Shown one piece after another: positions 1-6,423 of a stretch of DNA of 12,669 nucleotides. The notes under the pieces were generated by a model. It was not told where the DNA came from. It was given only the letters and a program-made list of their open reading frames with translations, and ran no database searches. The DNA is from an uncultured Clostridia bacterium (lineage in GTDB: Bacteria > Bacillota > Clostridia > Oscillospirales > CAG-272): assembly GCA_937893945.1 (NCBI GenBank), contig CALCTA010000112.1:1-12669 (forward strand). Direction: 5' to 3'. Position numbers and translations under genes: made by a program. How positions within the stretch are numbered: the first letter of the stretch is position 1; every line of letters begins with the position of its first letter.

Positions 1-2
1 AT

Positions 3-344
3 GGCGATGATCTAATGTTCCATCATAACCGGATATCCTTTAATCATTGGGTGATCTCCACTTACCAAATGTCGCTTGGCAAAACCGAGGATGCTATGGA
101 ATCTCTTGAAAAAATGTGCGATCATGCCGTATCTTACGATATATCTTATCAGAATGATCACGGCAAGCATTTCACATCCTTCTTGGTTGATACTCAAGTC
201 TATCCCGAGAAAAACAAAGATTTCCATGAACTCACAGAACATACACATTGCTACTATATGCTGGATCGCTTACAGCATGGTCGCTATGACTGTATCCGTC
301 AAGATCCTCGTTTTATTTCCATTGTTGAAAGATTGAATCAATAG
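3..344 (+). CDS. C-terminal part of a probable XRE/HTH-type transcriptional regulator (5' end outside the window)
   Basis: The reading frame is open to the left edge, so only the last 113 residues are present; the Met at position 15 is internal, not a start. The visible part has a TPR-like helical stretch (about residues 14-45, with a GKTEDAMESLEKM motif). A tail follows with a His-Gly-Lys-x-Phe-Thr-Ser-x-Leu-Val segment, then Tyr-Asp-x-Ile-Arg-x-Asp-Pro-Arg-Phe near the end. From memory, this arrangement resembles the C-terminal region of clostridial regulators with an N-terminal XRE DNA-binding domain and a helical sensing domain; the DNA-binding part cannot be seen. GC content sampled by eye (about 40%) is clearly below that of ileS in the same window (about 60% in one line), which may mean a different origin. 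The gene ends 36 bases before a strong hairpin terminator. The family call is tentative; that it is a real coding end is likely. Confidence 0.6.
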   Translation, partial: GDDLMFHHNRISFNHWVISTYQMSLGKTEDAMESLEKMCDHAVSYDISYQNDHGKHFTSFLVDTQVYPEKNKDFHELTEHTHCYYMLDRLQHGRYDCIRQDPRFISIVERLNQ

Positions 345-380
345 GCGAAATGAGTAGTTTGATCCGTTGTAAAAAACAAA

Positions 381-409
381 AAGGACGGAGATCTTTGATC
401 TCCGTCCTT
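381..409. terminator. Bidirectional intrinsic terminator between convergent genes
   Basis: A perfect 13-bp stem (AAGGACGGAGATC, 381-393) closes on a TTT loop with its complement at 397-409. On the plus strand it runs into a T-rich stretch (TTTTATAGCTTTT); on the minus strand it runs into TTTGTTTTTT (complement of 371-380). It therefore can end both the plus-strand gene finishing at 344 and the minus-strand lipoprotein gene finishing at 420. Confidence 0.9.
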
Positions 410-419
410 TTATAGCTTT

Positions 420-2195
420 TTAAGCCCCCTCGGTCTCGCCGCCCTCTTCTTCTACGGCGGTGTGCTTATTGATGAACTCTTCCTTGTTATTGATGAACTC
501 GTAGGGGAACTTGATGGTCGTGGTCTTGGGGCCCGGCAGATATACGTCCTTAGCGTAAGAGAGTGCCGTGGCAACTACACTGTCCGAAAGCCACTTTGTC
601 GCGCCTGCCGAGTTAGAAGGCCAGAGAAGGACCTCTGCCTGAATATTCTCGTAGAGCACGGCTGCGCTTGCCCAGATTCCGTGGTGCGCGAGCTGTACCA
701 TATCCGACTTCAGATAGTCGCGGTAGGTCTCGGTGAGGATGATACCTGCTTGATAGGTAGCATCGGCAAGCATAAGTATCGACTTGCCCTCAAAGTAGGC
801 TCTTACAACGAGCGAGGAATCGTTGAGATACTGGAAGTTGTCGGGATAGTAATCCTCGGGGGTGTACATTACCTCAAAGAGAACTCCGCCGAACTCAAGC
901 AGCTGACCTGTATGCGGCTTGATGAATTTCGTGCCCGAAAGATCGTGTCTTGCCATCTGTCTGATGGTGGACATACCGTTGTTTGATTCTTCGCCGCTGA
1001 CAGCGTGATATCTCGTGGGGGTGGCAAAATTGAATACTATGTTCTCTATAACGACCTCTTCTCCGTGATTCTCAACAAACTCGACAAAACCGCCGTGGTG
1101 GTCGATGTGGGGGTGCGTTAAGAACCAAGCGGCAATAGTTATCTTCTCGGTAACTTGCTGAGACTCGAGCGCCTTGTAAACGAGGTCCTTGGAGTATTTA
1201 GCGCCGCCGTCAAAGATAACGAATCTTCCGTCGGGCAGGCGGTATACCATACCGAGACCGATGTCTGAATACGCCTGACCAACCATAGTCAGCGTAGGCT
1301 CTGCAGTCTTTACGGGGGTCTCTCCCGTGGGAGTGTCGGGCATATGGCTTGTAGGGCCGACGATGGCGCGAATGGTGTTGCTGTTGGATTTATAATAGGT
1401 GTAGATATATTCGTCGTTCTTGATGAAGGTAGCGAAGCTGACGTTACCTGCCTCGCGTGTGCCTGAGAGGGTGTAGCCGTTAGCGGCTATCATCTGCTTG
1501 TAGGTCTCAAAATCCTTGTCGTCAACATCTTCAAGACGGACAAAGTAGGTATCGTCGCCGCCGTCAACGGTAGCGTAAGGCTTTTCGGGCATAACGGGAA
1601 GAGACGCAAGCTCAGGGGTCGCTACCTTGGAGAAGGGAAATGCGCTCAGGCTCATCGCGACCTTCTCTTTAGAATCAGCCGTGAGTGCGGAGATAAGCTT
1701 GATGTAAAGCGCCTCTCCTGCCTCGGCAGAGGGAAAGGCGACTACCAACTTGTTGCCGATGAGCTTTATGATTCCCGTGCCGTAGTTAAGCTCGGAATAT
1801 ACCTCTTTGCTTTCCTCGTAGTTTGTCTCGCCGATAAGTATAGCAGGCGCTTTGCGGCTCTCTCCACTATCGTTGTAGGCGAGAAAATCGGTGGTGTATG
1901 TCGGAGCAACGCCCGTGGCGGTCTTGAGCCTGTTGCGAAGCTTTGTATATATGCTCTTTTCTATTTCCGTCGCCTTGTCGCTGCAAACTATTTGGCAGTT
2001 GTACGCGCCGTTCTCGAATATTATCAGCTCGTCGCCTACGATAGCCTCGGGTTTTGAGGTGTTGCCCTGAGTATCCTGCGGTTGTTCGCCCGACGCATCT
2101 GTAGAGCCGTCGGTGTCGCCGTTGCAGGCGGCAAAAAGCACGAGTGAGGCAAGCGCGGCGATAAGCGCCAGAATTTTTATAAGATTATTTTTCAT
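420..2195 (-). CDS. Lipoprotein with a ComEC-like metallo-beta-lactamase-fold domain
   Basis: 591 residues. The N-terminus is a lipoprotein signal peptide: basic start (MKNNLIK), hydrophobic core, then FAAC with Cys24 as the likely lipidated residue, followed by an Asp/Gly/Ser-rich linker. The mature protein should sit on the outer face of the membrane. Residues about 55-280 hold two poorly defined regions; the first (APAILIGETN, later GNKLVVAF) faintly recalls the small N-terminal domains of some glycosidases. Residues about 300-560 form the metallo-beta-lactamase fold: DGG (329-331), THPHIDHHGG (360-369; His361, His363, Asp365, His366), NDSSLVV (458-464), LADAT (Asp477) and AHHG (His504-His505). 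All metal-binding positions look intact, and NDSSLVV plus AHHG match the ComEC-like branch. The substrate is unknown; no ComEC membrane part is present. The start is supported by GGAGGG six bases upstream and a consensus promoter. It is co-directional with spoIVB but has its own promoter. Confidence 0.9.
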   Translation of the reverse strand: MKNNLIKILALIAALASLVLFAACNGDTDGSTDASGEQPQDTQGNTSKPEAIVGDELIIFENGAYNCQIVCSDKATEIEKSIYTKLRNRLKTATGVAPTYTTDFLAYNDSGESRKAPAILIGETNYEESKEVYSELNYGTGIIKLIGNKLVVAFPSAEAGEALYIKLISALTADSKEKVAMSLSAFPFSKVATPELASLPVMPEKPYATVDGGDDTYFVRLEDVDDKDFETYKQMIAANGYTLSGTREAGNVSFATFIKNDEYIYTYYKSNSNTIRAIVGPTSHMPDTPTGETPVKTAEPTLTMVGQAYSDIGLGMVYRLPDGRFVIFDGGAKYSKDLVYKALESQQVTEKITIAAWFLTHPHIDHHGGFVEFVENHGEEVVIENIVFNFATPTRYHAVSGEESNNGMSTIRQMARHDLSGTKFIKPHTGQLLEFGGVLFEVMYTPEDYYPDNFQYLNDSSLVVRAYFEGKSILMLADATYQAGIILTETYRDYLKSDMVQLAHHGIWASAAVLYENIQAEVLLWPSNSAGATKWLSDSVVATALSYAKDVYLPGPKTTTIKFPYEFINNKEEFINKHTAVEEEGGETEGA

Positions 2196-2209
2196 TATCT
2201 ACCCTCCAC

Positions 2210-2221
2210 GCTCAATTGAGC
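2210..2221. promoter_or_regulatory. 12-bp perfect palindrome in the lipoprotein leader, possible operator
   Basis: GCTCAATTGAGC is a perfect palindrome between the predicted transcription start of the lipoprotein gene (near 2227) and its ribosome binding site (2202-2207). It could bind a dimeric regulator or be a stray copy of the AATT-centred repeats seen further right. Only the symmetry is observed; function is a guess. Confidence 0.3.
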
Positions 2222-2233
2222 TTTTGTACACAC

Positions 2234-2262
2234 ATTATACCATATTCGTTTTCCAAAGTCAA
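2234..2262 (-). promoter_or_regulatory. Sigma-A type promoter of the lipoprotein gene
   Basis: Read on the minus strand, TTGACT (2257-2262) is followed after 17 bases by a perfect TATAAT (2234-2239). Transcription should start near 2227, giving a leader of about 30 bases before the ATG at 2195. The match is strong enough to predict substantial vegetative expression independent of spoIVB upstream. Confidence 0.85.
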
Positions 2263-2292
2263 CAAAGCGTGAGGATTTTGCGATTGAATTTC

Positions 2293-2320
2293 TTGACGGA
2301 GAAATAACATATCCTAAAAT
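2293..2320 (+). promoter_or_regulatory. Candidate plus-strand promoter divergent from the lipoprotein promoter
   Basis: TTGACG (2293-2298) and TAAAAT (2315-2320) are separated by 16 bases, each one mismatch from consensus. The -10 region lies within an inverted repeat (ACATAT at 2308-2313, ATATGT at 2319-2324) that might act as an operator. There is no open reading frame downstream, but an intrinsic terminator sits at 2341-2380. Confidence 0.4.
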
Positions 2321-2326
2321 ATGTCC

Positions 2327-2380
2327 TGATTTATATGTTTAGGCAATATCAATCCTTTGGGGAATGATATTGCCTTTTTT
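2327..2380 (+). ncRNA. Candidate very short RNA (about 50 nt) between a promoter and a terminator
   Basis: The region between the predicted promoter (2293-2320) and the end of the terminator T-run (2380) would give a transcript of about 50 nt, mostly the terminator hairpin itself with a short single-stranded 5' end. The hairpin loop carries UCCUUU and GGGGA stretches, which could pair with each other or with Shine-Dalgarno-like sequence. No coding frame explains it. This is a prediction from the promoter/terminator pairing only; the signals could also be fortuitous or the remains of a decayed element. Confidence 0.28.
2341..2380 (+). terminator. Orphan plus-strand intrinsic terminator
   Basis: An 11-bp perfect stem (AGGCAATATCA, 2341-2351, with its complement at 2365-2375) is followed by six T residues (2375-2380). 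On the minus strand the hairpin is not followed by a T-run, so it cannot serve spoIVB. No plus-strand gene precedes it; the nearest plus-strand promoter candidate is at 2293-2320. Confidence 0.6.
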
Positions 2381-2406
2381 GGACCGTCGGGGACGCCGGT
2401 CCCTAC
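2381..2406. repeat. Remnant of a dispersed CCCTAC-ended intergenic repeat
   Basis: The segment begins GGACCG and continues to CGGTCCCTAC; GGACCG (2381-2386) pairs with CGGTCC (2397-2402). It resembles, from memory, the ends of short dispersed repeats in gut clostridial genomes that finish in CCCTACA. A related segment with a similar CTCTAC end occurs at 12510-12535. Only one end is seen, so it is probably truncated. Confidence 0.4.
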
Positions 2407-2421
2407 AATTTTAATGGTTAC

Positions 2422-2624
2422 GACGTCTTCGGCAATAGAGAATGATTTGGCACTTTGTGCCGTGAATTGAAGCCTACGGCTTCATGATTTCTCGCGCTAT
2501 GCGCTCCATGAATTGAATTGCCTTTTCTCTAATGCGCTTCAGCGCAATTCATGGCAAAGCCAATTCATGAGCTTTAGCTCAATTCATGCCGTCTTCGGCA
2601 ATTCATTGCGAGCTGCGCTCGCAG
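2422..2624. repeat. Cluster of small hairpins joined by AATTCAT/ATGAATT spacers
   Basis: At least eight short perfect inverted repeats lie in tandem: GGCAC/GTGCC (2449-2461), GAAGCC/GGCTTC (2469-2483), GCGC/GCGC (2494-2504), TGCGCT/AGCGCA (2533-2546), TGGC/GCCA (2552-2562), GAGCT/AGCTC (2569-2580), TGCCG/CGGCA (2587-2600) and TGCGAGC/GCTCGCA (2607-2623). Their stem sequences differ but the spacers are alike: mainly TGAATTG-type on the left and CAATTCA-type on the right, so left and right spacers can pair with each other and the whole region could fold as one multi-branched structure. A partial copy of the TCTTCGGCAAT unit occurs at 2422-2436. The right end overlaps the last codons and stop of spoIVB. 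It separates spoIVB from the lipoprotein gene and may shape the 3' end of the spoIVB transcript. Confidence 0.7.
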
Positions 2625-3756
2625 TAAGCATATTCTCGATGAAGATCCCGTAGCCCGTTGTAGGATCGTTTATCATAACGTGAGTTACAGCTCCGACGAG
2701 CTTGCCGTTCTGAATGATCGGGCTACCACTCATTCCCTGAACTATTCCGCCTGTCTTTTCAAGGAGAGCGGGGTCTGTTACCTTGACGTTGAAGCACTTG
2801 CCCGCGCTTGCCGTGCGGTCGATGTTGACTATCTCGATCTCGTATTTTTGCGGTGTGTTGCCGTCAAGCGTGCAGTAGATATGCGCCTTTCCCTCGCGTA
2901 TATCGTTACGAAGACCGAGCGAGAGGGGAGCGGAGGGAATATTTTCGGGGAGCGAGGTCAGTATTCCGAACACGCCGCATTCGGTATTCTGCAAAAGCGA
3001 GCCGCATTTTCCGCTCTTGAAGTGTCCTTTCAGCTCTCCGGGAGTGCCGCAAAGTCCTTTTACGACGCCGTCGATGCCGACGTTGACTACCGAGCCGCGC
3101 GAGATAGGAGTGAGGCGACCGCTCTCGCTCTCGCATATTCCGTGTCCAAGTCCCGCAAACTCAAGTGAGCCAGGAATGATATAGGTTACAGTGCCGATAC
3201 CCGCGCCGTTGTCCTTGAGATACATACCGCTCTTATAGCATTTTTCGGTCTCGGAATAGACGGGTGTGAGCGTGGCTGTATGCTCGGAATCTCCTCGCAG
3301 ATAGACTATCGACACCGCCGCGCCGCCCGAAGCGCCAAGCAGCTCGCAAAGCTCGGCAGAGCAGGATATTTTTCTGCCGTTTGCCGCAATTATTCTGTCT
3401 CCTACGCGAAGTCCTGCTGCGGATGAGGGGTTATTGCCCGCGCCCACGTCGCAAAATCCGACTATCAGCGCGCCCTCTGTCATAAACTTGACTCCGAAAG
3501 GAACTCCACCGGGGTAGAGCTTGAGCGAGCGAAGAGAGGCGTTGCTGAGCGCCGCTCCGCTGCTACCTACAGTAACCGAAGGCTCGGTCGCGACTGCGGC
3601 AAGGTCGATATCTCCGCTTCCGAGCGAGAATCCGTCAGAATATGCGCTTACTGCCTCGGCACTGCCCATAGCGGCAGAAATGGGAATAGAGAAGATCGAG
3701 CAGATAAGGAGCAGGCAGATAAGAGAAAAGCATTTTTTTGCAAACCTTTTTTTCAT
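2584..3756 (-). CDS. spoIVB: SpoIVB, sporulation signalling serine protease (peptidase family S55)
   Basis: 390 residues from the chosen ATG at 3756. A basic start and hydrophobic segment (about 9-28) form a signal or membrane anchor. A PDZ domain spans about 83-165 (AAGLRVGDRIIAANG inside it), and the S55 protease domain fills the rest: GLGHGI (His205), VTDPALLEKTGG (Asp328) and VQGMSGSPI (Ser343). The Asp-to-Ser distance of 15 matches the B. subtilis triad as I recall it (His236, Asp363, Ser378). THVMINDPTTGYGIFIE is also typical. In Bacillus the protein is made in the forespore under sigma-G, crosses to the intermembrane space and triggers pro-sigma-K processing. The earlier ATG at 3774 lacks a binding site, whereas AAGGAG lies nine bases before 3756. 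The final dozen residues (after ENML) are encoded by the hairpin repeat and are unlikely to be ancestral. spo0A, the usual downstream neighbour, is absent; the lipoprotein gene follows instead. Confidence 0.93.
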   Translation of the reverse strand: MKKRFAKKCFSLICLLLICSIFSIPISAAMGSAEAVSAYSDGFSLGSGDIDLAAVATEPSVTVGSSGAALSNASLRSLKLYPGGVPFGVKFMTEGALIVGFCDVGAGNNPSSAAGLRVGDRIIAANGRKISCSAELCELLGASGGAAVSIVYLRGDSEHTATLTPVYSETEKCYKSGMYLKDNGAGIGTVTYIIPGSLEFAGLGHGICESESGRLTPISRGSVVNVGIDGVVKGLCGTPGELKGHFKSGKCGSLLQNTECGVFGILTSLPENIPSAPLSLGLRNDIREGKAHIYCTLDGNTPQKYEIEIVNIDRTASAGKCFNVKVTDPALLEKTGGIVQGMSGSPIIQNGKLVGAVTHVMINDPTTGYGIFIENMLTASAARNELPKTA

Positions 3757-3765
3757 GATTTCTTT

Positions 3766-3771
3766 CTCCTT
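3766..3771 (-). promoter_or_regulatory. Ribosome binding site that decides the spoIVB start
   Basis: AAGGAG on the minus strand lies nine bases before the ATG at 3756. It overlaps the region just after the alternative ATG at 3774, which itself has no purine-rich site upstream. This favours the 390-residue over the 396-residue form. Confidence 0.75.
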
Positions 3772-3799
3772 CATCTTTAGTTTAGAAAAAATTTCGATT

Positions 3800-3831
3800 A
3801 AAAAAGGTATCTATCCGAATTTTTCGGATAC
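3800..3831 (-). promoter_or_regulatory. Terminator-like hairpin in the spoIVB upstream region, possible attenuator
   Basis: On the minus strand an 8-bp perfect inverted repeat (TATCCGAA, AAA loop, TTCGGATA; 3812-3830) is followed after a short GATACC segment by six T residues (3800-3805). An alternative pairing of GTATC with GATAC would bring the stem up to the T-run. It sits about 45 bases before the spoIVB start codon. A weak upstream promoter-like pair on the minus strand is TTCACG, 17 bases, GATAAT; I could not find a convincing sigma-G promoter. The structure could attenuate transcription, bind a regulator, or block read-through from upstream. Confidence 0.35.
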
Positions 3832-3990
3832 GTTATTATCATTCTCATAAAAACGCGCGTGAATGTGTTGCAATATGTTTCAAGAAAGGATTTTAAATCA
3901 AAAGAAACACTCTCATTTCCTTAAAAATTTGAAAATTTTTTAAAAAGAGAGCGCGAGGCGAGATGTTCGGCAAAGTTAAGGAAAAATCTG
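3832..3990. other. AT-rich spacer between divergent spoIVB and the marR operon
   Basis: The gene-free stretch from 3757 to 4093 is 337 bases. Apart from the hairpin near spoIVB and the marR promoter and operator, this middle part shows only A/T-rich sequence with weak chance inverted repeats (for example GATTT/AAATC near 3889-3899). I see no coding frame or RNA gene in it. Confidence 0.6.
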
Positions 3991-4019
3991 TTGACAATAG
4001 CAGTTCTCGGTGATATAAT
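3991..4019 (+). promoter_or_regulatory. Perfect-consensus sigma-A promoter of the marR-ABC operon
   Basis: TTGACA (3991-3996) and TATAAT (4014-4019) are both exact and spaced by 17 bases. Such a strong promoter in front of an exporter operon is expected to be held off by a repressor, which fits the operator-like sequence overlapping its 3' side and the MarR gene that comes first. Confidence 0.93.
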
Positions 4020-4034
4020 TACTTAGGTAACTAA
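4019..4034. promoter_or_regulatory. Probable MarR operator
   Basis: TTACTTAGGTAACTAA is an imperfect palindrome (TTACTTA, GG, TAACTAA; one mismatch between the 7-base arms) that begins at the last base of the -10 box and covers the expected transcription start. CTAA is repeated once more at 4035-4038. Size, position and AT-rich inverted arms fit a MarR dimer site that blocks RNA polymerase, implying autoregulation of the operon. Binding itself is inferred. Confidence 0.65.
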
Positions 4035-4093
4035 CTAATTTTTCTTTATTGAAAATCGTCGATAAAATTTTTTCAGGAAAAAGGGGAAGAAGA

Positions 4094-4609
4094 ATGAAAA
4101 AGCATGAAGATAAAATGCCCTTATCTCCGCCCTTGCGCAAGGAGCTTAGCGAAAATCCCGTAAAGCTATGCCACGACATCTCAAGGCTTAGCCACGCTAA
4201 GATACGAGGGGCGAATATAGACGGAATAATGTCTCAGCACGGCGCGCGCCTCGTGCTTGCGTCTCTTGCCGCAAACGATGGCGCAACTCAGAGGGCGATA
4301 GTTGATATGACGCATCTCCGTCCGCCTACGGTCAGCGTGCTTCTGCGGAGAATGGAGAGCGAGGGAATGGTAGAGCTTCGCGAAAACCCAAGGGACAGAC
4401 GCGAGCTTTGCGCGCATCTTACCGACTACGGCAGAGAGATAGACTCAAAGGCGATAGAAAAGATAAAGGAGAGCGATGCGATAGCGCTTGAGGGGCTTAG
4501 CGAGAGCGAGAGGGAAACTCTGATGGCTCTGCTCTCAAAGATCCGCGAAAATCTTATTGTAAGTCTCTCGCAAAAAGAGTGCAGAAGGGATAGAGAAGAG
4601 GAAAAATGA
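4094..4609 (+). CDS. MarR-family transcriptional regulator, probable repressor of the exporter operon
   Basis: 171 residues, a little longer than the usual MarR length because of a charged N-terminal tail (about 1-20). The winged helix lies at about 50-115: a helical part (RLVLASLAANDGATQRAIVDMT), a recognition helix around 76-88 (RPPTVSVLLRRME) and the wing with the family hallmark ENPRDRREL (97-105). Helices on both sides (22-45, 112-155) should form the dimer interface and ligand pocket. It should bind the palindrome over its own promoter and be released by a small molecule, probably an exporter substrate. The ATG at 4094 is chosen because AAGGGGA lies seven to nine bases upstream; an in-frame TTG at 4049 has no such site. 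Its stop overlaps the next start by four bases (ATGA), giving translational coupling. Confidence 0.93.
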   Translation: MKKHEDKMPLSPPLRKELSENPVKLCHDISRLSHAKIRGANIDGIMSQHGARLVLASLAANDGATQRAIVDMTHLRPPTVSVLLRRMESEGMVELRENPRDRRELCAHLTDYGREIDSKAIEKIKESDAIALEGLSESERETLMALLSKIRENLIVSLSQKECRRDREEEK

Positions 4610-6423
4610 AAAGGATATTACACTACCTAAAGCCGTATGCGCTTCTTGCTATAGTCTCGCCGCTTTTGATGATAGGCGAGGTGGCGGCAGACCTCTGCCT
4701 GCCTAAGCTGATGAGCGTTATAGTTGACTACGGCATCAACGCGTCGGGCGACGTGTCTGAGTCGGCGCTCGGCAGCACGGTCATGAGGATAGTTTTCGGA
4801 GAGGGAAGCTACAGCTCTATGCAGGTCATAATCACCTTTGGTGTGCTGATGCTGCTCGTGGTGCTGGTTGGCGGATTTTTCGGCGTGTTTTGCGCATATA
4901 CCGCCGCAAAGGCGTCTCAGGGACTTGGCGACGATCTGCGTTGCGACGCCTATGCCAAGGTGATGTCGCTCTCTATAGAGCAGACCGATAAATTTACCAC
5001 AGGCTCGTTAGTTACGAGAATGACCAACGACATCACTATGATAGTCGAGTTTACCGAGATGATACTCCGCATGCTCGTGCGCTCTCCGATGTTCTTTATC
5101 GGTGGCACGGTGATGCTCTGCACGCTTGATATAAAGTTCGGTATAGTCCTGCTCTGCTCGCTTCCGATAATGGCGATAATGCTCGCCTTCGTGCTTGGAA
5201 AGGCAGTTCCGATATTCAGCAACATACAGAAGAAGCTCGATAAGGTCAACTCGGTGGTTCAGGAGAACGTAAGCGGCGCGAGAGTAGTTAAGGCTTACGT
5301 TCGCGAGGAGTATGAATACGAGCGCTTCAAGAGCGCAAACCGTGAGCTTCGCGACACCAATATAAAGGTGCAGAAGCTGATGGCGATAATGCATCCCGTG
5401 CTTACCGTAGTTATGAATGCCTCGGTGATAGCGGTAATACTTATCGGCGGCTTTGAGATAGAGAACGTTGCGGGAAGCGGAATGAGTGCGGGTACTATCA
5501 TGGCGGCGGTTACCTACGTTACGCAGGTAATAATGTCTATTATGATGGTAACTATGCTCTTTCATTCGGTCTCTCGCGCTATGGCTTCGGTCAAGCGTGT
5601 GGGCGAGGTGCTTGATTCTGAGCCCGTGATAGTTTCGGGCGACAGACGGGGAGATGATAACGATATCGCGGTCTCCTTTAAGGGCGTTGACTTCCGCTAT
5701 CCCTCGGCAAAGGGACGTCCCGTGCTTCACGACGTCAATATTGATATAAAGAAGGGCGAGACCTTCGCTATAATCGGTGCGACGGGCTCGGGCAAGACCT
5801 CGCTCGTCAATCTGATAATGCGCTTCTACGATGCGACCGAGGGCGAGGTATCTGTCAACGGAGTTCCCGTCAAGGAATACGAGCTTTCCTCTCTCCGCTC
5901 GGGAATATCCTACGTTATGCAGAAGAGCGAGCTGTTCTCGGGTACTATAGCCGAGAATATCCGCTGGGGCAAGTCTGACGCTACCGACGAGGAGGTCGCG
6001 GAGGCGGCGAGAATAGCGCAGGCTGAGGACTTTGTAAACGGCTTTGCCGATAAGTACGATACCTACATAGCCGAAAAGGGAGCGTCTCTTTCGGGCGGAC
6101 AGAAGCAGAGAATGTCTATTGCGAGAGCGCTCGTGCGCCGTCCTGAGATAATAATACTCGACGACGCTACCTCGGCGCTTGACCTTGCCACCGAGGCAAG
6201 ACTTCGCAAGGCGCTCCGCGAGAACCTCAAGGACGCGACGGTAATAATGATAGCTCAGCGTATAGCAAGCGTCAAGGAAGCCGACAGGATAGCCGTGATC
6301 GAGAACGGTACTATCAAGGATTGCGGCTCGCACGAGGAGCTTATGCGCACGAGCGAGACTTATCGGGATATATACAACTCGCAGATGAACGGTGATGACA
6401 AGAGAGAGGAGGTGGCGCTCTGA
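4606..6423 (+). CDS. ABC exporter half-transporter with degenerate ATP site (heterodimer subunit 1)
   Basis: 605 residues: six membrane helices (roughly 13-37, 70-98, 150-175, 178-200, 260-285, 290-318) followed by a nucleotide-binding domain. Visible motifs are Walker A GATGSGKT (391-398), Q-loop Gln439, signature LSGGQ (495-499), Walker B IIILDD (515-520), D-loop SALD (523-526) and the switch loop with Gln551. Two catalytic residues are altered: Asp520 stands where the catalytic Glu should be, and Gln551 replaces the His. This is the known pattern of the non-hydrolysing site in heterodimeric exporters such as TM287/288, BmrCD and LmrCD. The protein should pair with the product of the next gene in the cytoplasmic membrane and export lipophilic compounds or peptides. 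It starts inside the marR stop codon and ends one base into the next gene. Confidence 0.95.
   Translation: MKRILHYLKPYALLAIVSPLLMIGEVAADLCLPKLMSVIVDYGINASGDVSESALGSTVMRIVFGEGSYSSMQVIITFGVLMLLVVLVGGFFGVFCAYTAAKASQGLGDDLRCDAYAKVMSLSIEQTDKFTTGSLVTRMTNDITMIVEFTEMILRMLVRSPMFFIGGTVMLCTLDIKFGIVLLCSLPIMAIMLAFVLGKAVPIFSNIQKKLDKVNSVVQENVSGARVVKAYVREEYEYERFKSANRELRDTNIKVQKLMAIMHPVLTVVMNASVIAVILIGGFEIENVAGSGMSAGTIMAAVTYVTQVIMSIMMVTMLFHSVSRAMASVKRVGEVLDSEPVIVSGDRRGDDNDIAVSFKGVDFRYPSAKGRPVLHDVNIDIKKGETFAIIGATGSGKTSLVNLIMRFYDATEGEVSVNGVPVKEYELSSLRSGISYVMQKSELFSGTIAENIRWGKSDATDEEVAEAARIAQAEDFVNGFADKYDTYIAEKGASLSGGQKQRMSIARALVRRPEIIILDDATSALDLATEARLRKALRENLKDATVIMIAQRIASVKEADRIAVIENGTIKDCGSHEELMRTSETYRDIYNSQMNGDDKREEVAL

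Noticed and set aside
462..986. Plus-strand open frame inside the lipoprotein gene
   Set aside because: It is antisense to the metallo-beta-lactamase domain and has no domain of its own.
2422..2624. CRISPR array
   Set aside because: The repeated spacers are only about 7 bases, units are short and irregular, and no cas genes are present; the pattern is a hairpin cluster.
2680..3168. Plus-strand open frame within spoIVB
   Set aside because: It is antisense to conserved protease motifs and has no ribosome binding site.
3881..3950. Possible A/T hairpins acting as an intergenic structure
   Set aside because: They are low-complexity A/T pairings expected by chance, with no T-run or conserved motif.
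4049..4093. N-terminal extension of the MarR protein from a TTG codon
   Set aside because: It has no ribosome binding site, whereas the ATG at 4094 has AAGGGGA at a good distance; the extension would overlap that site.
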